From Sphingobacterium multivorum (GTDB taxonomy: Bacteria; Bacteroidota; Bacteroidia; Sphingobacteriales; Sphingobacteriaceae): 64,000 nucleotides of DNA. Below, one piece after another: positions 7,941 to 17,700 of the stretch; positions within the stretch are counted from its first letter, which is position 1; each line of letters opens with the position of its first letter. The position numbers and the translations under genes were made by a program. The notes beneath the pieces are model-generated. The model had not been told where the DNA came from. It worked only from the letters and a program-made list of their open reading frames with translations, and ran no database searches. The DNA lies in the NCBI RefSeq assembly GCF_900457465.1, contig NZ_UAUU01000002.1, positions 62,001-126,000 of the forward strand. Reading direction: 5' to 3'.

Positions 7941-8807
7941 ATCAAAAACTATATGTTGATCAATCATTTCATTTACAGCTCCATTAGTTCTAGCACTAGC
8001 GAACAGAGCTATGAGTTCTCTCTCTAAATCATCAGCTCTATTTTGAGAAACTTTACTCAATACAAAAAGAATTAGACGAATTGACGCATTAAGATTCGTT
8101 TGATTACGTGTTCTTAATCTATATCGTTTGTTGGGAATTCTTCGGATACCTAAAGGTTGATTACAATCAAATAAAACACCACTGTGACTACAAATATTTC
8201 GAATATTGATTAGGGCTAAAATATGATTTTCAAGCACATCTATGTCTCTTATTTGATATACATCTGAAACTTTTTGCTTAACAATATCTTCTTTCAAACT
8301 TTTAAAAAGGGTATATACCTGACCAAATGTAAAAAATTCCAACGTTTTCCAGGTCGGGGCATAGATATCGTTAATATATTTAGCATGATGATCTCGTATA
8401 GGAACGTTTTTAGATTTAAATTTATCGTTATAGATCTTCGGCAACTTTTGAATAAATGGGGCATGCACTACTCTAGGATCATTGAACCAAGTTGGAGATT
8501 GTAGATAGTGATTAGAAACATGATAGACTACCTGCGTTCGAAAATGGACTTCAATTCTGTATAAATATTTTCCCAAAAGATTCCGCAAATCAACGTCGAA
8601 ATAATAGAGTTTGATAATATCATCAAGACTGATCCCCTCACGAAGATTGTGATTTTCATCCACTTCAAAGTAATGCCAATAAAAACCCAGCCGATAATAC
8701 CCAATATCTAATAAATATTCTTTGGCTTTTTCATCGTCATCAATATACAGCCCTCTATCCTTGAGTAACTGAATTTGTGCGTCCACATCTGTAGCTTGTC
8801 TCCCCAT
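7929..8807 (-). CDS. abiF: Abi_2/AbiD-AbiF family HEPN protein
   Basis: The 292-residue protein matches the Abi_2 family: an early LLKDRGLYIDDDEKAKEYL, YYRLGFYWHYFE, LYYFDVDLRNLLGKYLYRIE and a late INIRNICSHSGVLF, where R-x4-H (RNICSH) is the HEPN ribonuclease motif. Members abort phage infection, probably by cleaving RNA, and are ancestral relatives of Cas13 nucleases. It sits 50 bp after hsdR on the same strand and is followed by a promoter-driven structured RNA, the expected RNA partner. Length and motifs look intact. Confidence 0.8.
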   Translation of the reverse strand: MGRQATDVDAQIQLLKDRGLYIDDDEKAKEYLLDIGYYRLGFYWHYFEVDENHNLREGISLDDIIKLYYFDVDLRNLLGKYLYRIEVHFRTQVVYHVSNHYLQSPTWFNDPRVVHAPFIQKLPKIYNDKFKSKNVPIRDHHAKYINDIYAPTWKTLEFFTFGQVYTLFKSLKEDIVKQKVSDVYQIRDIDVLENHILALINIRNICSHSGVLFDCNQPLGIRRIPNKRYRLRTRNQTNLNASIRLILFVLSKVSQNRADDLERELIALFASARTNGAVNEMIDQHIVFDLAI

Positions 8808-8857
8808 TTTAATTTTCTGAAAATTAATAAATACTTGCTAATTAAAAATACTGCTCA

Positions 8858-11800
8858 CTACCTCTCCAAATAACGTTGTGTACTATTCCGAAATTCCTGT
8901 TTAAATTGATCATCCATTAAACGTTTCGCAAATTCCATCTGAAACTTACGCATGGAAAGAGCTACATCATCAAATATCTTCTTATAGGCAAGTTCTCGCG
9001 TATAAGGGTCCAAATTATCTACATACTTTTGCTGGTAATCCGGATGATCTGCGATACGCTGGGTAAATGTCTCGTATACCTGACGCTTATCCTCTGGCGT
9101 TGCTTCCCAATCCGCAAACCAGCGATCATTAAAATCGCGAATAATCTTATCCAAAGCATCGGTCTCATCATCACCATGCGCGCCACGCGGATTGGCATTG
9201 GCAGGATCTAACGTGCTTTCACCCTTGTCAAGTAGTAGCGATTCATTGAGGCGTACACGCTCAATACCATATGTTGACAAATCTACTGCATCCAATAACT
9301 CATCCAACAGTTCATCTTCTTTGCGCTTTATGATCATCTTAGGAATAAGGAATTTTAGGAACCAAAATAGCTTTTCCCAAAACATATTTTCAAAACTGAT
9401 CACCGCAGCCACTTGCCCATACACTTTTACAAAATGCTTAGCCTTGATCTTGAGATCCGCTTTTTGCTCTTCATTTAAATCCAGAGTATTATTAAATCGT
9501 AATGCAGCTTGGTCAATAATAGGGCTCAATTGATCTGCCGGTACACTTTGAAAAAACTTGGTATTGAAAATCTCAACCTCATGCCACTCGTAAATACCGG
9601 AATCATCAAGGCTATCTTTGAGATCATGCAGCACATTGACGTCGGTAGCACCACTCAGGGATGTCGCCGTATAAAATGGATCAAATGCGGCTTTGATATC
9701 AGCACCATCATTGAAGAAATCTAATACAAAAAGATTTTCTGTTTTCTTTCCGTATTTATTGGCTGAACGGTTAAGTCTGGAAAGTGCCTGTACACATAAT
9801 ACGCCCTGCAATTTCTTATCTACATACATTGTGGTCAGCTTGGGCTGATCAAAACCCGTAAGGTATTTATTGGCGACCACAAGGATACGATTGTCATCCT
9901 CGTCAAATTTGTCTTTGGTCTCTGAATCTGGAAATCCATTCAAAGATGCTTCGGTATACTCAATACCATCCACAAGCTTTTTCCCTGAAAACGCAATAAC
10001 AATTTTAAAAGGATTGTCGTATTCTGCTAGTATAAGCTTCAAGGCTTGATAGTAGCGTATAGCCGATTCGATACTCTGCGTAACGACCATCGCCTTCGCT
10101 TTTCCTTTGAGCAGCTTTTTGTAATAAACCTGCTGTAGAAAATGCTGTAGCATAATCCGTGCTTTGGCCTGTATGGTTCGGGGATCACGCTCTACAAAGG
10201 CTTTTAAACGTTTCTGTGCCTTGCTGGTATTGAATTCAGGATTATCCTCAACAGACTTTTGTAATTGGTAGTAGCTGCGGAAGGTGGTATAGTTCGCCAA
10301 TACATCTAAAATAAACCCTTCCTCTATCGCCTGCTTCATTGAATACAGATGAAAGGGCTTAAAAGATCCGTCGGCTTGTTTGGTACCGAAACGCTCTAGC
10401 GTAGCATTTTTAGGTGTTGCTGTGAAAGCAAAATAGGACGCATTTTGACGCATCTTACGAGCTTCCATCGCACGCAGGATTAAATCCTGTGCATCGACCT
10501 CGCCCTCTTCGTTCGTATCCAACTTACCCAAAACCTGATTCATCTTATCCGCTGCTGAGCCACCTTGGCTACTATGCGCTTCGTCGATAATAATAGCAAA
10601 GCGTTTATCGCTCATGTCATCGATATCCTCAAGGATATGTGGGAATTTTTGTATGGTGGTAATAACGATACGCTTTCCGCTTTCGAGAGCCAGTCTCAGA
10701 TCGCTGGAAGAAAATGCTGCACCAATAATATTTTTCACCTCGGAGAAGCTCTTAATGTTATCGCGCAATTGCCGATCCAATACCCTTCTATCAGTAACTA
10801 CGATAACGGAATCGAAAAGCGGCATACCTTGCTGGTCTTCCACTTCGATAAGCTGAAAGGCTGTCCACGTAATGGAATTGGATTTACCAGAACCAGCGGA
10901 ATGTTGTACCAAATAGGTGCTACCAACTCCTTGTTTACGTACATCAGCTATTAACTGTTGCACCACATCCAACTGATGGTACCTCGGAAAGATGTAGAAC
11001 TTCTTACTAAGCGGATCGCTATCTTTACCCTCTAACAGCATAAAATGCTGTATAATGCTAGCCCAGCTTTCTTTGCTAAATGTTTCTTCCCAAAGATAGG
11101 CTGTCCGGTGTCCATTAGGATTTACAGGATTTCCCTTGCCCATATTATCGCCTTTATTAAAGGGCAGGAAGAAGGTGTCCTTTCCTTGAAGTTTGGTTGT
11201 CATATACGCTTCGTCCGTATCAACAGCAAAATGTACTAAACAACGCCCGAACTGCAATAAAGGTTGATTACTATCACGCGTATGTCTATACTGGTGTATT
11301 CCTTGCACCGCGGCAGTCTGGCCGGTCCAGGTATTCTTTAGTTCAATCGTACAAAGTGGTATGCCGTTGACTGTGATGACCATATCAATTTCTTCCCCTG
11401 GATTGAGATTGGAGTAACGCACTTGTCGGGTTACAGCAAATTGATTATGTTCAAAATTATTCTGTACAGCCTGCGCACTGCTAGCACTGGGTGCTTCATA
11501 GAAAAGGGTAAAATGTGCATTATCCACATCTATTCCTTTCTTAAGTACACGCAATACGCCATACTTTTTGACCATACGATCATAACGTTCCAAGATCTTA
11601 AGTTTCCAATCGCCATAGACTTGCAATTTAGCAAGTTCTTTGGCCTGCGTAGCCTGAAGGAAATTCCAAAACCGGTGTGCATCTAATGCATAGCTCTTGT
11701 CGAAATCGAGTGGATCGCCCAGATAGTACCCTTTTCCGGACAGATATTGCCCATATTTATCGTTGGCATCTGCAATGGTTGTCCCCTGCTCTTTCAGATC

Positions 11801-11872
11801 TTCCAATGATGATCCTGTAAGTGCCTTTTCAATAAGGGATTCTAAAGCTTGTTCGTTATATTTTGAGGTCAT
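8858..11872 (-). CDS. hsdR: type I restriction enzyme, R subunit
   Basis: A 1004-residue HsdR. The nuclease domain has a PD-(D/E)xK pattern (EIDMVITVNG, then TIELKN near residue 175). The helicase motor follows: Walker A QHSAGSGKSNS near 325, DEAHSSQGG near 430 and FTATPKNATLE near 490. It translocates and cleaves foreign DNA when complexed with HsdM and HsdS. It is the last restriction gene of the operon hsdM-rhuM-hsdS-GIY-YIG-hsdR and is 50 bp before abiF. The length is normal and no break is seen. Confidence 0.93.
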   Translation of the reverse strand: MTSKYNEQALESLIEKALTGSSLEDLKEQGTTIADANDKYGQYLSGKGYYLGDPLDFDKSYALDAHRFWNFLQATQAKELAKLQVYGDWKLKILERYDRMVKKYGVLRVLKKGIDVDNAHFTLFYEAPSASSAQAVQNNFEHNQFAVTRQVRYSNLNPGEEIDMVITVNGIPLCTIELKNTWTGQTAAVQGIHQYRHTRDSNQPLLQFGRCLVHFAVDTDEAYMTTKLQGKDTFFLPFNKGDNMGKGNPVNPNGHRTAYLWEETFSKESWASIIQHFMLLEGKDSDPLSKKFYIFPRYHQLDVVQQLIADVRKQGVGSTYLVQHSAGSGKSNSITWTAFQLIEVEDQQGMPLFDSVIVVTDRRVLDRQLRDNIKSFSEVKNIIGAAFSSSDLRLALESGKRIVITTIQKFPHILEDIDDMSDKRFAIIIDEAHSSQGGSAADKMNQVLGKLDTNEEGEVDAQDLILRAMEARKMRQNASYFAFTATPKNATLERFGTKQADGSFKPFHLYSMKQAIEEGFILDVLANYTTFRSYYQLQKSVEDNPEFNTSKAQKRLKAFVERDPRTIQAKARIMLQHFLQQVYYKKLLKGKAKAMVVTQSIESAIRYYQALKLILAEYDNPFKIVIAFSGKKLVDGIEYTEASLNGFPDSETKDKFDEDDNRILVVANKYLTGFDQPKLTTMYVDKKLQGVLCVQALSRLNRSANKYGKKTENLFVLDFFNDGADIKAAFDPFYTATSLSGATDVNVLHDLKDSLDDSGIYEWHEVEIFNTKFFQSVPADQLSPIIDQAALRFNNTLDLNEEQKADLKIKAKHFVKVYGQVAAVISFENMFWEKLFWFLKFLIPKMIIKRKEDELLDELLDAVDLSTYGIERVRLNESLLLDKGESTLDPANANPRGAHGDDETDALDKIIRDFNDRWFADWEATPEDKRQVYETFTQRIADHPDYQQKYVDNLDPYTRELAYKKIFDDVALSMRKFQMEFAKRLMDDQFKQEFRNSTQRYLER

Positions 11873-11902
11873 GAATTGAATAGTTATTGGCTAATAAATT
11901 TA

Positions 11903-12700
11903 TTAATCTTTTAAATTAGCAAAAGGTCGCTTTCCGTAATAGCGCGTAAACTCTTTTATCAAATTTGTCTCTACCGTTGTTGGTTCAATACCTTCTATAG
12001 TTTTCCAGCACACAGTGAGTTCTTCGGCCTTTTCCAATTGCCAGATATATCTGCCGCCTTGATGTCCGACGGCCTTTCCTTGGCCAAACTGAAAGTATTG
12101 TATTAACCTTGATCGCAAAGTTGATAGACTGGTAGTTGAACCCGCTTTTCCAACATATACAATGTGACTATTATCTACCCAATTAGCTTTTAATTCATCC
12201 AGCGATACATTAGGATCTTTACCCTTAAAATAACCACCGGAGCCTATTTCCCGAAAAGTGTATTTTTTTGCTGTATTTAATATTATATACACGCCCTGTG
12301 TTTGAGGTATTATTTTATTATTTTGTCTAACATGATTAATAGTAACAAAACCTTGGAAATCAAAATCTTTTAGTTGAGTAATAATATTCTCTGCATGATT
12401 GAGGCTTAACATTTCAAAACTACTTTGTAAAATTGGACTTTTCGCCTTCTCCTTCAACACGGTCTTGATTGGAGCTTGATCTACTAAAGTCGCATCCTTC
12501 GTTTCAATGATCTTGGCCACACGTCTAAAATCATTTACAGTGTAGCCGTTGCCTACGCCGAAATCACTCGCATAAAATCCTAACGTACGAATCTTAGCCC
12601 GAATGCCTTTCTGCTTATCCGAAGATGCATTGCATTTTTGCTCAATGAGCTCCTCAATTGCCAACGCTTCTAGTTTTGTAAAAATAGTTTTCCCCTTCAT
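11903..12700 (-). CDS. GIY-YIG-like nuclease within the restriction operon
   Basis: The C-terminal half shows a GIY-YIG-like signature: QGVYIILN near residue 141, HIVYVGKAGS near 175, an Arg-containing helix LRSRLIQYF, GGRYIWQL and a late acidic residue in TTVETNLIKEF. The first 120 residues are a separate, mostly helical, basic domain that may bind DNA. The gene lies between hsdS and hsdR with about 30-bp gaps on both sides, so it is co-transcribed. It could be an extra nuclease or a regulator of restriction. Cleavage activity is inferred from the motif only. Confidence 0.65.
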   Translation of the reverse strand: MKGKTIFTKLEALAIEELIEQKCNASSDKQKGIRAKIRTLGFYASDFGVGNGYTVNDFRRVAKIIETKDATLVDQAPIKTVLKEKAKSPILQSSFEMLSLNHAENIITQLKDFDFQGFVTINHVRQNNKIIPQTQGVYIILNTAKKYTFREIGSGGYFKGKDPNVSLDELKANWVDNSHIVYVGKAGSTTSLSTLRSRLIQYFQFGQGKAVGHQGGRYIWQLEKAEELTVCWKTIEGIEPTTVETNLIKEFTRYYGKRPFANLKD

Positions 12701-12732
12701 TCAAATTTTGATTTAAAATTGATTAATAAGAA

Positions 12733-14028
12733 CTATCCTGTTACTTTTATCTTTCCTGTTACTACCTCGTTAATTAAACTTTGCTTGTATTCTTTGAGTT
12801 TAACAATCTGTTCTTGCCTTTGACTAATCGCTTTATCAATTTTTGAGGTTTGCTCTTGTAAATGGGTGATTATGGCTTTTTGTTCTGATACAGGAGGAAT
12901 TGGTATCCACAAACAGCCTAAATCAGTAGAATTGATTGCTGGATAACTCATTCCCTTAGATGCAAAACTAACTTGATCGGTAAATACATTACTTCTAACC
13001 ACATTAGCTAAATATTTCGGCGAGACACCATTAGGAGTTAAAATTGCAAAGCCAGTAGAAAAAATAAACTTAGATTTGCTCTCATCAATAAAATCAATTG
13101 CTTTTAAATACGTTCTTACAGTTGAAATAATTGTATCATTCACACTTGCAATTCTTCTTGCTCTTGATGGCGAATTGCCAAATAAATATGATTCAGTTTT
13201 TTCAATTCCATGCGTTAAAGAAACGCTACCTATATCAACATAATCAAGTTCCTGATTTTTATCCGTTGTTTCCGACAATGATTTTTGATTGATTAGACAA
13301 GTATATTTTAACCTCTTCACTTCCCAATCCTCTGGCACTTTCCCAATCCATTCGATTCCTGAATCTTTCATTTGGACAACCTCTCCCTTAGAATGTCGAA
13401 CTCCCTTAGTGACAGCATTGTGGATGGTAATCTGACGGAATTCCTTAAGCTTTTCAATTTGTTGCTCTTTGAAGTGTATAGCTGAATCAATTTTCTCACA
13501 TTTGTCGTCTAGAAATTTAGCGATAGCTTCTTGTTCACTAATTGGAGGAAGAGGATATATTAGATTAGAAAAGTCGTTAAATCTAAAATCAGTACTTCTT
13601 TCTCTAATTCCCTTAGCTAAACTCGAAATTACACCAGCTAAAGCCATTGATCTAAGATAATAAGCATAAAAGTAGTTCGAAACGTTGCTAACTCTTGGTG
13701 AACACACTGAATAAACTGGAGTGGATTTACCATCTGAATCGGAAACACCGATTGCACCAGCGAAAGCATCCATTTGATGGATCACCAAGTCTCCTTTTAA
13801 TACTCCTTGGTAACCAATTTCTTTTAATGAATTGGTGAATCCATCCTCACGTCTATTTTTTCTTAGAGTAACTTCTCCATCTCTAAAACATGTAATAACG
13901 TCGTAATCGGCTAGAACTGGCCTCTCATTTTTAATAAATAACCATTTTCCTTTTTCTGTTTCCCAATTTACAGGAATCTTCCCCAACCAGTCTATCCGGC
14001 TATCTTTATATTTTTCGTATCGCTGCAT
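12733..14028 (-). CDS. hsdS: type I restriction specificity subunit
   Basis: A 431-residue HsdS with two target-recognition domains, each followed by a conserved helix: PLPPISEQEAIAKFLDDKCE (near 158-177) and PIPPVSEQKAIITHLQEQTS (near 375-394). Both repeats start with an IDWLGKIP/IEWIGKVP motif (residues 12 and 225). The subunit reads a bipartite DNA target for methylation and cleavage. It abuts rhuM (1 bp apart) and is intact; the two recognition halves differ, as expected for a bipartite site. Confidence 0.93.
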   Translation of the reverse strand: MQRYEKYKDSRIDWLGKIPVNWETEKGKWLFIKNERPVLADYDVITCFRDGEVTLRKNRREDGFTNSLKEIGYQGVLKGDLVIHQMDAFAGAIGVSDSDGKSTPVYSVCSPRVSNVSNYFYAYYLRSMALAGVISSLAKGIRERSTDFRFNDFSNLIYPLPPISEQEAIAKFLDDKCEKIDSAIHFKEQQIEKLKEFRQITIHNAVTKGVRHSKGEVVQMKDSGIEWIGKVPEDWEVKRLKYTCLINQKSLSETTDKNQELDYVDIGSVSLTHGIEKTESYLFGNSPSRARRIASVNDTIISTVRTYLKAIDFIDESKSKFIFSTGFAILTPNGVSPKYLANVVRSNVFTDQVSFASKGMSYPAINSTDLGCLWIPIPPVSEQKAIITHLQEQTSKIDKAISQRQEQIVKLKEYKQSLINEVVTGKIKVTG

Positions 14029-14029
14029 G

Positions 14030-15028
14030 CTACTTCTTCTTTTTACTTTCTAGACTTTTGGCTGTGGTATCAATGAAGGCGACAAAATCCTTCTCCACTT
14101 TGGATAATTCATTTTTGGTCTTCTCCTTGTACTTAGCATATTCAAGCTCCGCCTTTTTCACTGCTTGATCATGGCTTACTGCTCCGGCATGTTGTAATAC
14201 CTCATTACCCACCATACGTAGAAAATCATCTAGACGCGTAATCCAGTCCTGCATATACATCGGCTTACGATTGAGTGCCTGCAATTCGGCTAACTCCAAA
14301 TAGGCTGTTACCGTACGATTGAGAATATTAAGTTCCTCCTCTGTCAAATAATTTTTAGCAACCTGTATTTCTTGTTTGCTTGGTTGTTCGCCTTTGAAGT
14401 TCGTTAGTCCAAGATTCGGTTTATCGGCATCAATGCGTTTGTAAATAATCTCAGCGGCTGTATTTCCATGCGTAGCAAAATGCATCTTGTTCTGTACAGT
14501 TTTGAAAAAGTGCTGTGAGACCTCCGTCTTAGGGTCGTAATCAATACTCGTGGCATAGATATCCAACACTTTGCGCCAAAAGACTTTTTCGGATGAGCGT
14601 ATATCACGGATGCGAGCCAATAACTCGTCAAAGTAATTGCCTCCTCCAGCTTGCTTCAACAACTCATCATTCATGGTAAAGCCTTTGACGATATATTCGC
14701 GTAAACGCGCCGTAGCCCATTGGCGGAACTTGGTGCCCTGATGACTCTTGACACGGTAGCCTACGGAGATAATGACATCGAGATTGTAATAATTAGTAGG
14801 CTTGGTAGAAAAATCGGAAATTCCGATTTTTCTCTTTACCTCATCCTCAACCAGTTCCTCTTCCTTGAAGATATTAAGCACGTGCTCATTGATTGTGGAC
14901 TTAGATTTTTGGAACAGCTCGCTCATCTGTTCCAATGTCAGCCATACCGTTTCGCCCTCTAAACGTGTCTCGATACGGGTAACACCGTCTTCACTTTGAT
15001 AAATAAGTAGATTACTTTGTGGCTCCAT
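14030..15028 (-). CDS. rhuM: RhuM family protein
   Basis: A 332-residue protein of the RhuM family: the N-terminus has VWLTLEQMSELFQKSKSTIN, a winged-helix/KilA-like DNA-binding start, then YYNLDVIISVGYRVKS and FRQWATARLREYIVKGF. The C-terminal half is helical with a long charged tail. RhuM genes were first described from Salmonella pathogenicity island 3 but occur widely within type I restriction operons. Here it is tightly packed between hsdM and hsdS, so a role tied to restriction-modification is likely. Its biochemical role is unknown. Confidence 0.85.
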   Translation of the reverse strand: MEPQSNLLIYQSEDGVTRIETRLEGETVWLTLEQMSELFQKSKSTINEHVLNIFKEEELVEDEVKRKIGISDFSTKPTNYYNLDVIISVGYRVKSHQGTKFRQWATARLREYIVKGFTMNDELLKQAGGGNYFDELLARIRDIRSSEKVFWRKVLDIYATSIDYDPKTEVSQHFFKTVQNKMHFATHGNTAAEIIYKRIDADKPNLGLTNFKGEQPSKQEIQVAKNYLTEEELNILNRTVTAYLELAELQALNRKPMYMQDWITRLDDFLRMVGNEVLQHAGAVSHDQAVKKAELEYAKYKEKTKNELSKVEKDFVAFIDTTAKSLESKKKK

Positions 15029-15031
15029 AAC

Positions 15032-15757
15032 CTAGAAGTTTAAAATATCTTGCAATAAGCCATCTGCCTGTTCTTCTAATGCCAAGAGATCTGCCTTGAC
15101 TTCTTCGATAGAGCGTAATGGTGTATGCTTATAGAAATATTTGTTGAAGGAGATCTCATAACCGATCTTGACAGAATCCAGATTGATCCAGGCCTCCTCT
15201 ACATGCGGAAGCACCTCACGCTCAAAATAGCTGATAATGGATTCATCCAATGGAATTTGTTCGCTGTCTCGCAGATCACTCTCGGTCTCGTATACGGTAT
15301 ACTCCCCTGCTTTAGCAGTTGCATAATACCCAAACAATGGCAACTGCTCCTCGGAGCAACCTAAATGATTAAGCAATTGGACTTTTTTATCACCCGTAAT
15401 CTTTTCGATCTTTTTGATCACTTTCTCTGCTTCGGCATCGTAAGTGCTTATCGCCGATAAGATCGCTTTCTTTTCCGTAGCAGCAAGGGTAATCTTATGC
15501 TTTTTGCAGGTATCGTCCACCAAACTTGAAAAGGCATTAAAATCCTTAAACTCATTATCGCCAATATGCGACCACAGCACAAGAGCTGCGTCATATAGTG
15601 CTTTGGGTTTATTCCAGGTAGCTGCTTCGATCAGCTTAGCCAACTGCTTTTTGTTGAGTCCCCAATCTTCTTTCTCAGCACGCTGGTTGATCTCTTCGCT
15701 TTTGCTAGCAAGGTCGGTATAAACTAGGTCGCCATAGGTTTCGTACAGGGCCTGCAT
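15032..15757 (-). CDS. hsdM: hsdM C-terminal part, separated by a frameshift
   Basis: These 241 residues match the tail of type I methyltransferase subunits, including SYFEREVLPHVEEAWINLDS and VKIGYEISFNKYFYKH, normally fused to the N6-methyltransferase core. The frame starts at an ATG inside the end of the upstream frame (34-bp overlap). One extra base near 15770 would join them into a single protein of about 780 residues. It could be translated by restart, or the break may be a mutation or sequencing error. Confidence 0.75.
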   Translation of the reverse strand: MQALYETYGDLVYTDLASKSEEINQRAEKEDWGLNKKQLAKLIEAATWNKPKALYDAALVLWSHIGDNEFKDFNAFSSLVDDTCKKHKITLAATEKKAILSAISTYDAEAEKVIKKIEKITGDKKVQLLNHLGCSEEQLPLFGYYATAKAGEYTVYETESDLRDSEQIPLDESIISYFEREVLPHVEEAWINLDSVKIGYEISFNKYFYKHTPLRSIEEVKADLLALEEQADGLLQDILNF

Positions 15758-17370
15758 CGGTACTTGAGGACTTTATCAAAACGTAATTCGTCCAAAGCAA
15801 TTGCTGTAAACTGTGACTTAAGTCTTTTTGGACGTTCGATATTGACTTTATAGTAGCCAAAGTCTGTGTTCTTAAAGCGTTTAACTTGAAGCAGATCATT
15901 CTCCGCGCTCTCGGATCGGTTCTCAAGATAATTTTTAACGATCTCCCCTATCTGTGCTGGTGAAAACTCAGAGTTCTTGCTCCCCAGGTTTTTACGTAAT
16001 TTTTGAAACAGCTTATTGGCATCAAGCAATTGTACATGTCCTTTTCGCGCAGCTGGCTTATTATTGTTTAATAACCAAACATAAGTGGTTATACCCGTGT
16101 TATAGAACAAGTTATTGGGCATCTGAACAATTGCATCCAATAGATCGTTCTCGATAATATACCGACGGATGTTGCTTTCACCAGAACCTGCATCACCTGT
16201 AAAAAGTGATGAGCCGTTGTGCACAGATGCAATACGGCTACCTATCTTATTGGAAGTAGGAGCTTTCATCTTATCCACCATTTCCATCAAGAAAAGGAGC
16301 TGTCCATCGGAACTACGCGGTGTAGCATCTACGGTTTCCCAGTTGCCCCAATAGTCTTTAAGTTTGATCTGAAAACGGGTATCGATAACATCCTTACCAT
16401 CTTTGATGTACTTCTGCTCTGAAGCCCAAGATTTACCATAAGGTGGATTGGACAACATGAAGTCGAACTTCATATCCGAAAACTCATTGGTCGATAATGT
16501 AGAACCGACACGAATATTCTCTGGATCCTTGCCCTTAATCATCATATCGGACTTACAGATGGCATAAGTCTCGTCATTGATCTCCTTACCATACAAGTAG
16601 ACATCCCCTTTATATTTAAAGGCGTCATCTTCGACAAGATAGTTTTCACTTTCGGTAAGCATCCCCCCACTTCCACAGGCAGGGTCATAGATGGTAATAA
16701 TATTGGGTAGATGATCTTTTAAAGGTTCGAAGACCAAGTGGGTCATTAACTGAATGACTTCACGTGGTGTAAAGTGCTCTCCGGCCTCTTCGTTATTCTC
16801 TTCGTTGAATTTGCGGATCAGCTCTTCGAATACATAACCCATTCCCAGGTTGGACAACGCTGGCAATAGACGTCCCTCGGGATCGTTCTTTGTTAGCGGT
16901 GTCAGGTTGATATAAGGAGAAGTAAACTTTTCCAGGACATCCAACAATACATCTTTGGTTGCCATGTGACGTATCTGCGCACGCAGATTAAACTTCTCGA
17001 TAATCTCTTGCACATTGGCAGAAAAGCCAAGCAGATACTCTTCAAAATTAGCCACCAATTTTTGTTGCGAATTGGTCGCTGTGCCTTTGAGCTTCTCCAT
17101 TGTCCACGGTGATGTGTTATAAAACACATACTTGGATGCATGTCTAAGACCATCGGGATCGAGTTCGATCTGGCCTGCATCCTCCCGCTGATAGCGCACT
17201 TCCTCTAGTACCGCATCTTTTGTCGTTTCCAGCAAGGAATCGATACGCCTTAATACAACAAAGGGCAAAATAATATCACGATACTTACCTCGTACATATA
17301 CGTCGCGAAGGCAATCATCGGCAATGGACCAAATAAAACTAACTAATTTATTATGAGCAGTATGAGTCAT
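15724..17370 (-). CDS. hsdM: type I restriction methyltransferase subunit, truncated by a frameshift
   Basis: The methyltransferase core is present: N-terminal helical HsdM domain, SAM-binding DPACGSGGMLTES near residue 230 and the catalytic NPPYG near residue 307. It methylates adenine in the target set by HsdS. The frame ends after LRFDKVLKY with a short unrelated tail (RCRPCTKPMAT), whereas the next frame continues the expected C-terminal domain. It is the first gene of the operon. Whether the split protein works is unclear. Confidence 0.88.
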   Translation of the reverse strand: MTHTAHNKLVSFIWSIADDCLRDVYVRGKYRDIILPFVVLRRIDSLLETTKDAVLEEVRYQREDAGQIELDPDGLRHASKYVFYNTSPWTMEKLKGTATNSQQKLVANFEEYLLGFSANVQEIIEKFNLRAQIRHMATKDVLLDVLEKFTSPYINLTPLTKNDPEGRLLPALSNLGMGYVFEELIRKFNEENNEEAGEHFTPREVIQLMTHLVFEPLKDHLPNIITIYDPACGSGGMLTESENYLVEDDAFKYKGDVYLYGKEINDETYAICKSDMMIKGKDPENIRVGSTLSTNEFSDMKFDFMLSNPPYGKSWASEQKYIKDGKDVIDTRFQIKLKDYWGNWETVDATPRSSDGQLLFLMEMVDKMKAPTSNKIGSRIASVHNGSSLFTGDAGSGESNIRRYIIENDLLDAIVQMPNNLFYNTGITTYVWLLNNNKPAARKGHVQLLDANKLFQKLRKNLGSKNSEFSPAQIGEIVKNYLENRSESAENDLLQVKRFKNTDFGYYKVNIERPKRLKSQFTAIALDELRFDKVLKYRCRPCTKPMAT

Positions 17371-17700
17371 CTATCTATTTATCTAAAATCTCTATGGCTT
17401 AACCTACAAATTAACATTTTTTTTAACTGATTAGCAATAAATGTTATTAACATTGTAAAATAGCATTCTTTTTAAGCTGTCACAAGGATAAAATGGTAAG
17501 ATAAGGTCAAGGCTGTTCAGTTTATTAATGCTTGATCTTTCTACTAATGTGCGCTGATGGATATTCTTAAACACCAAAATCAAGCTCCTGCGAAAGACTG
17601 ATCGTGAAACGAACAACTGTAATCTTTTTTGAACAGTTAAATATCAAACAGGTCCAAAACCAAACAGTACCACAAACTTTCTGCGGACGTACTATTGGAC
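17371..17700. other. intergenic stretch with no recognised gene
   Basis: Upstream region of the restriction operon and 5' boundary of the defence island. It should hold the hsdM promoter, but I see no clear TTTG/TAnnTTTG pair. A 61-residue open frame on the minus strand looks non-coding. Confidence 0.4.
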
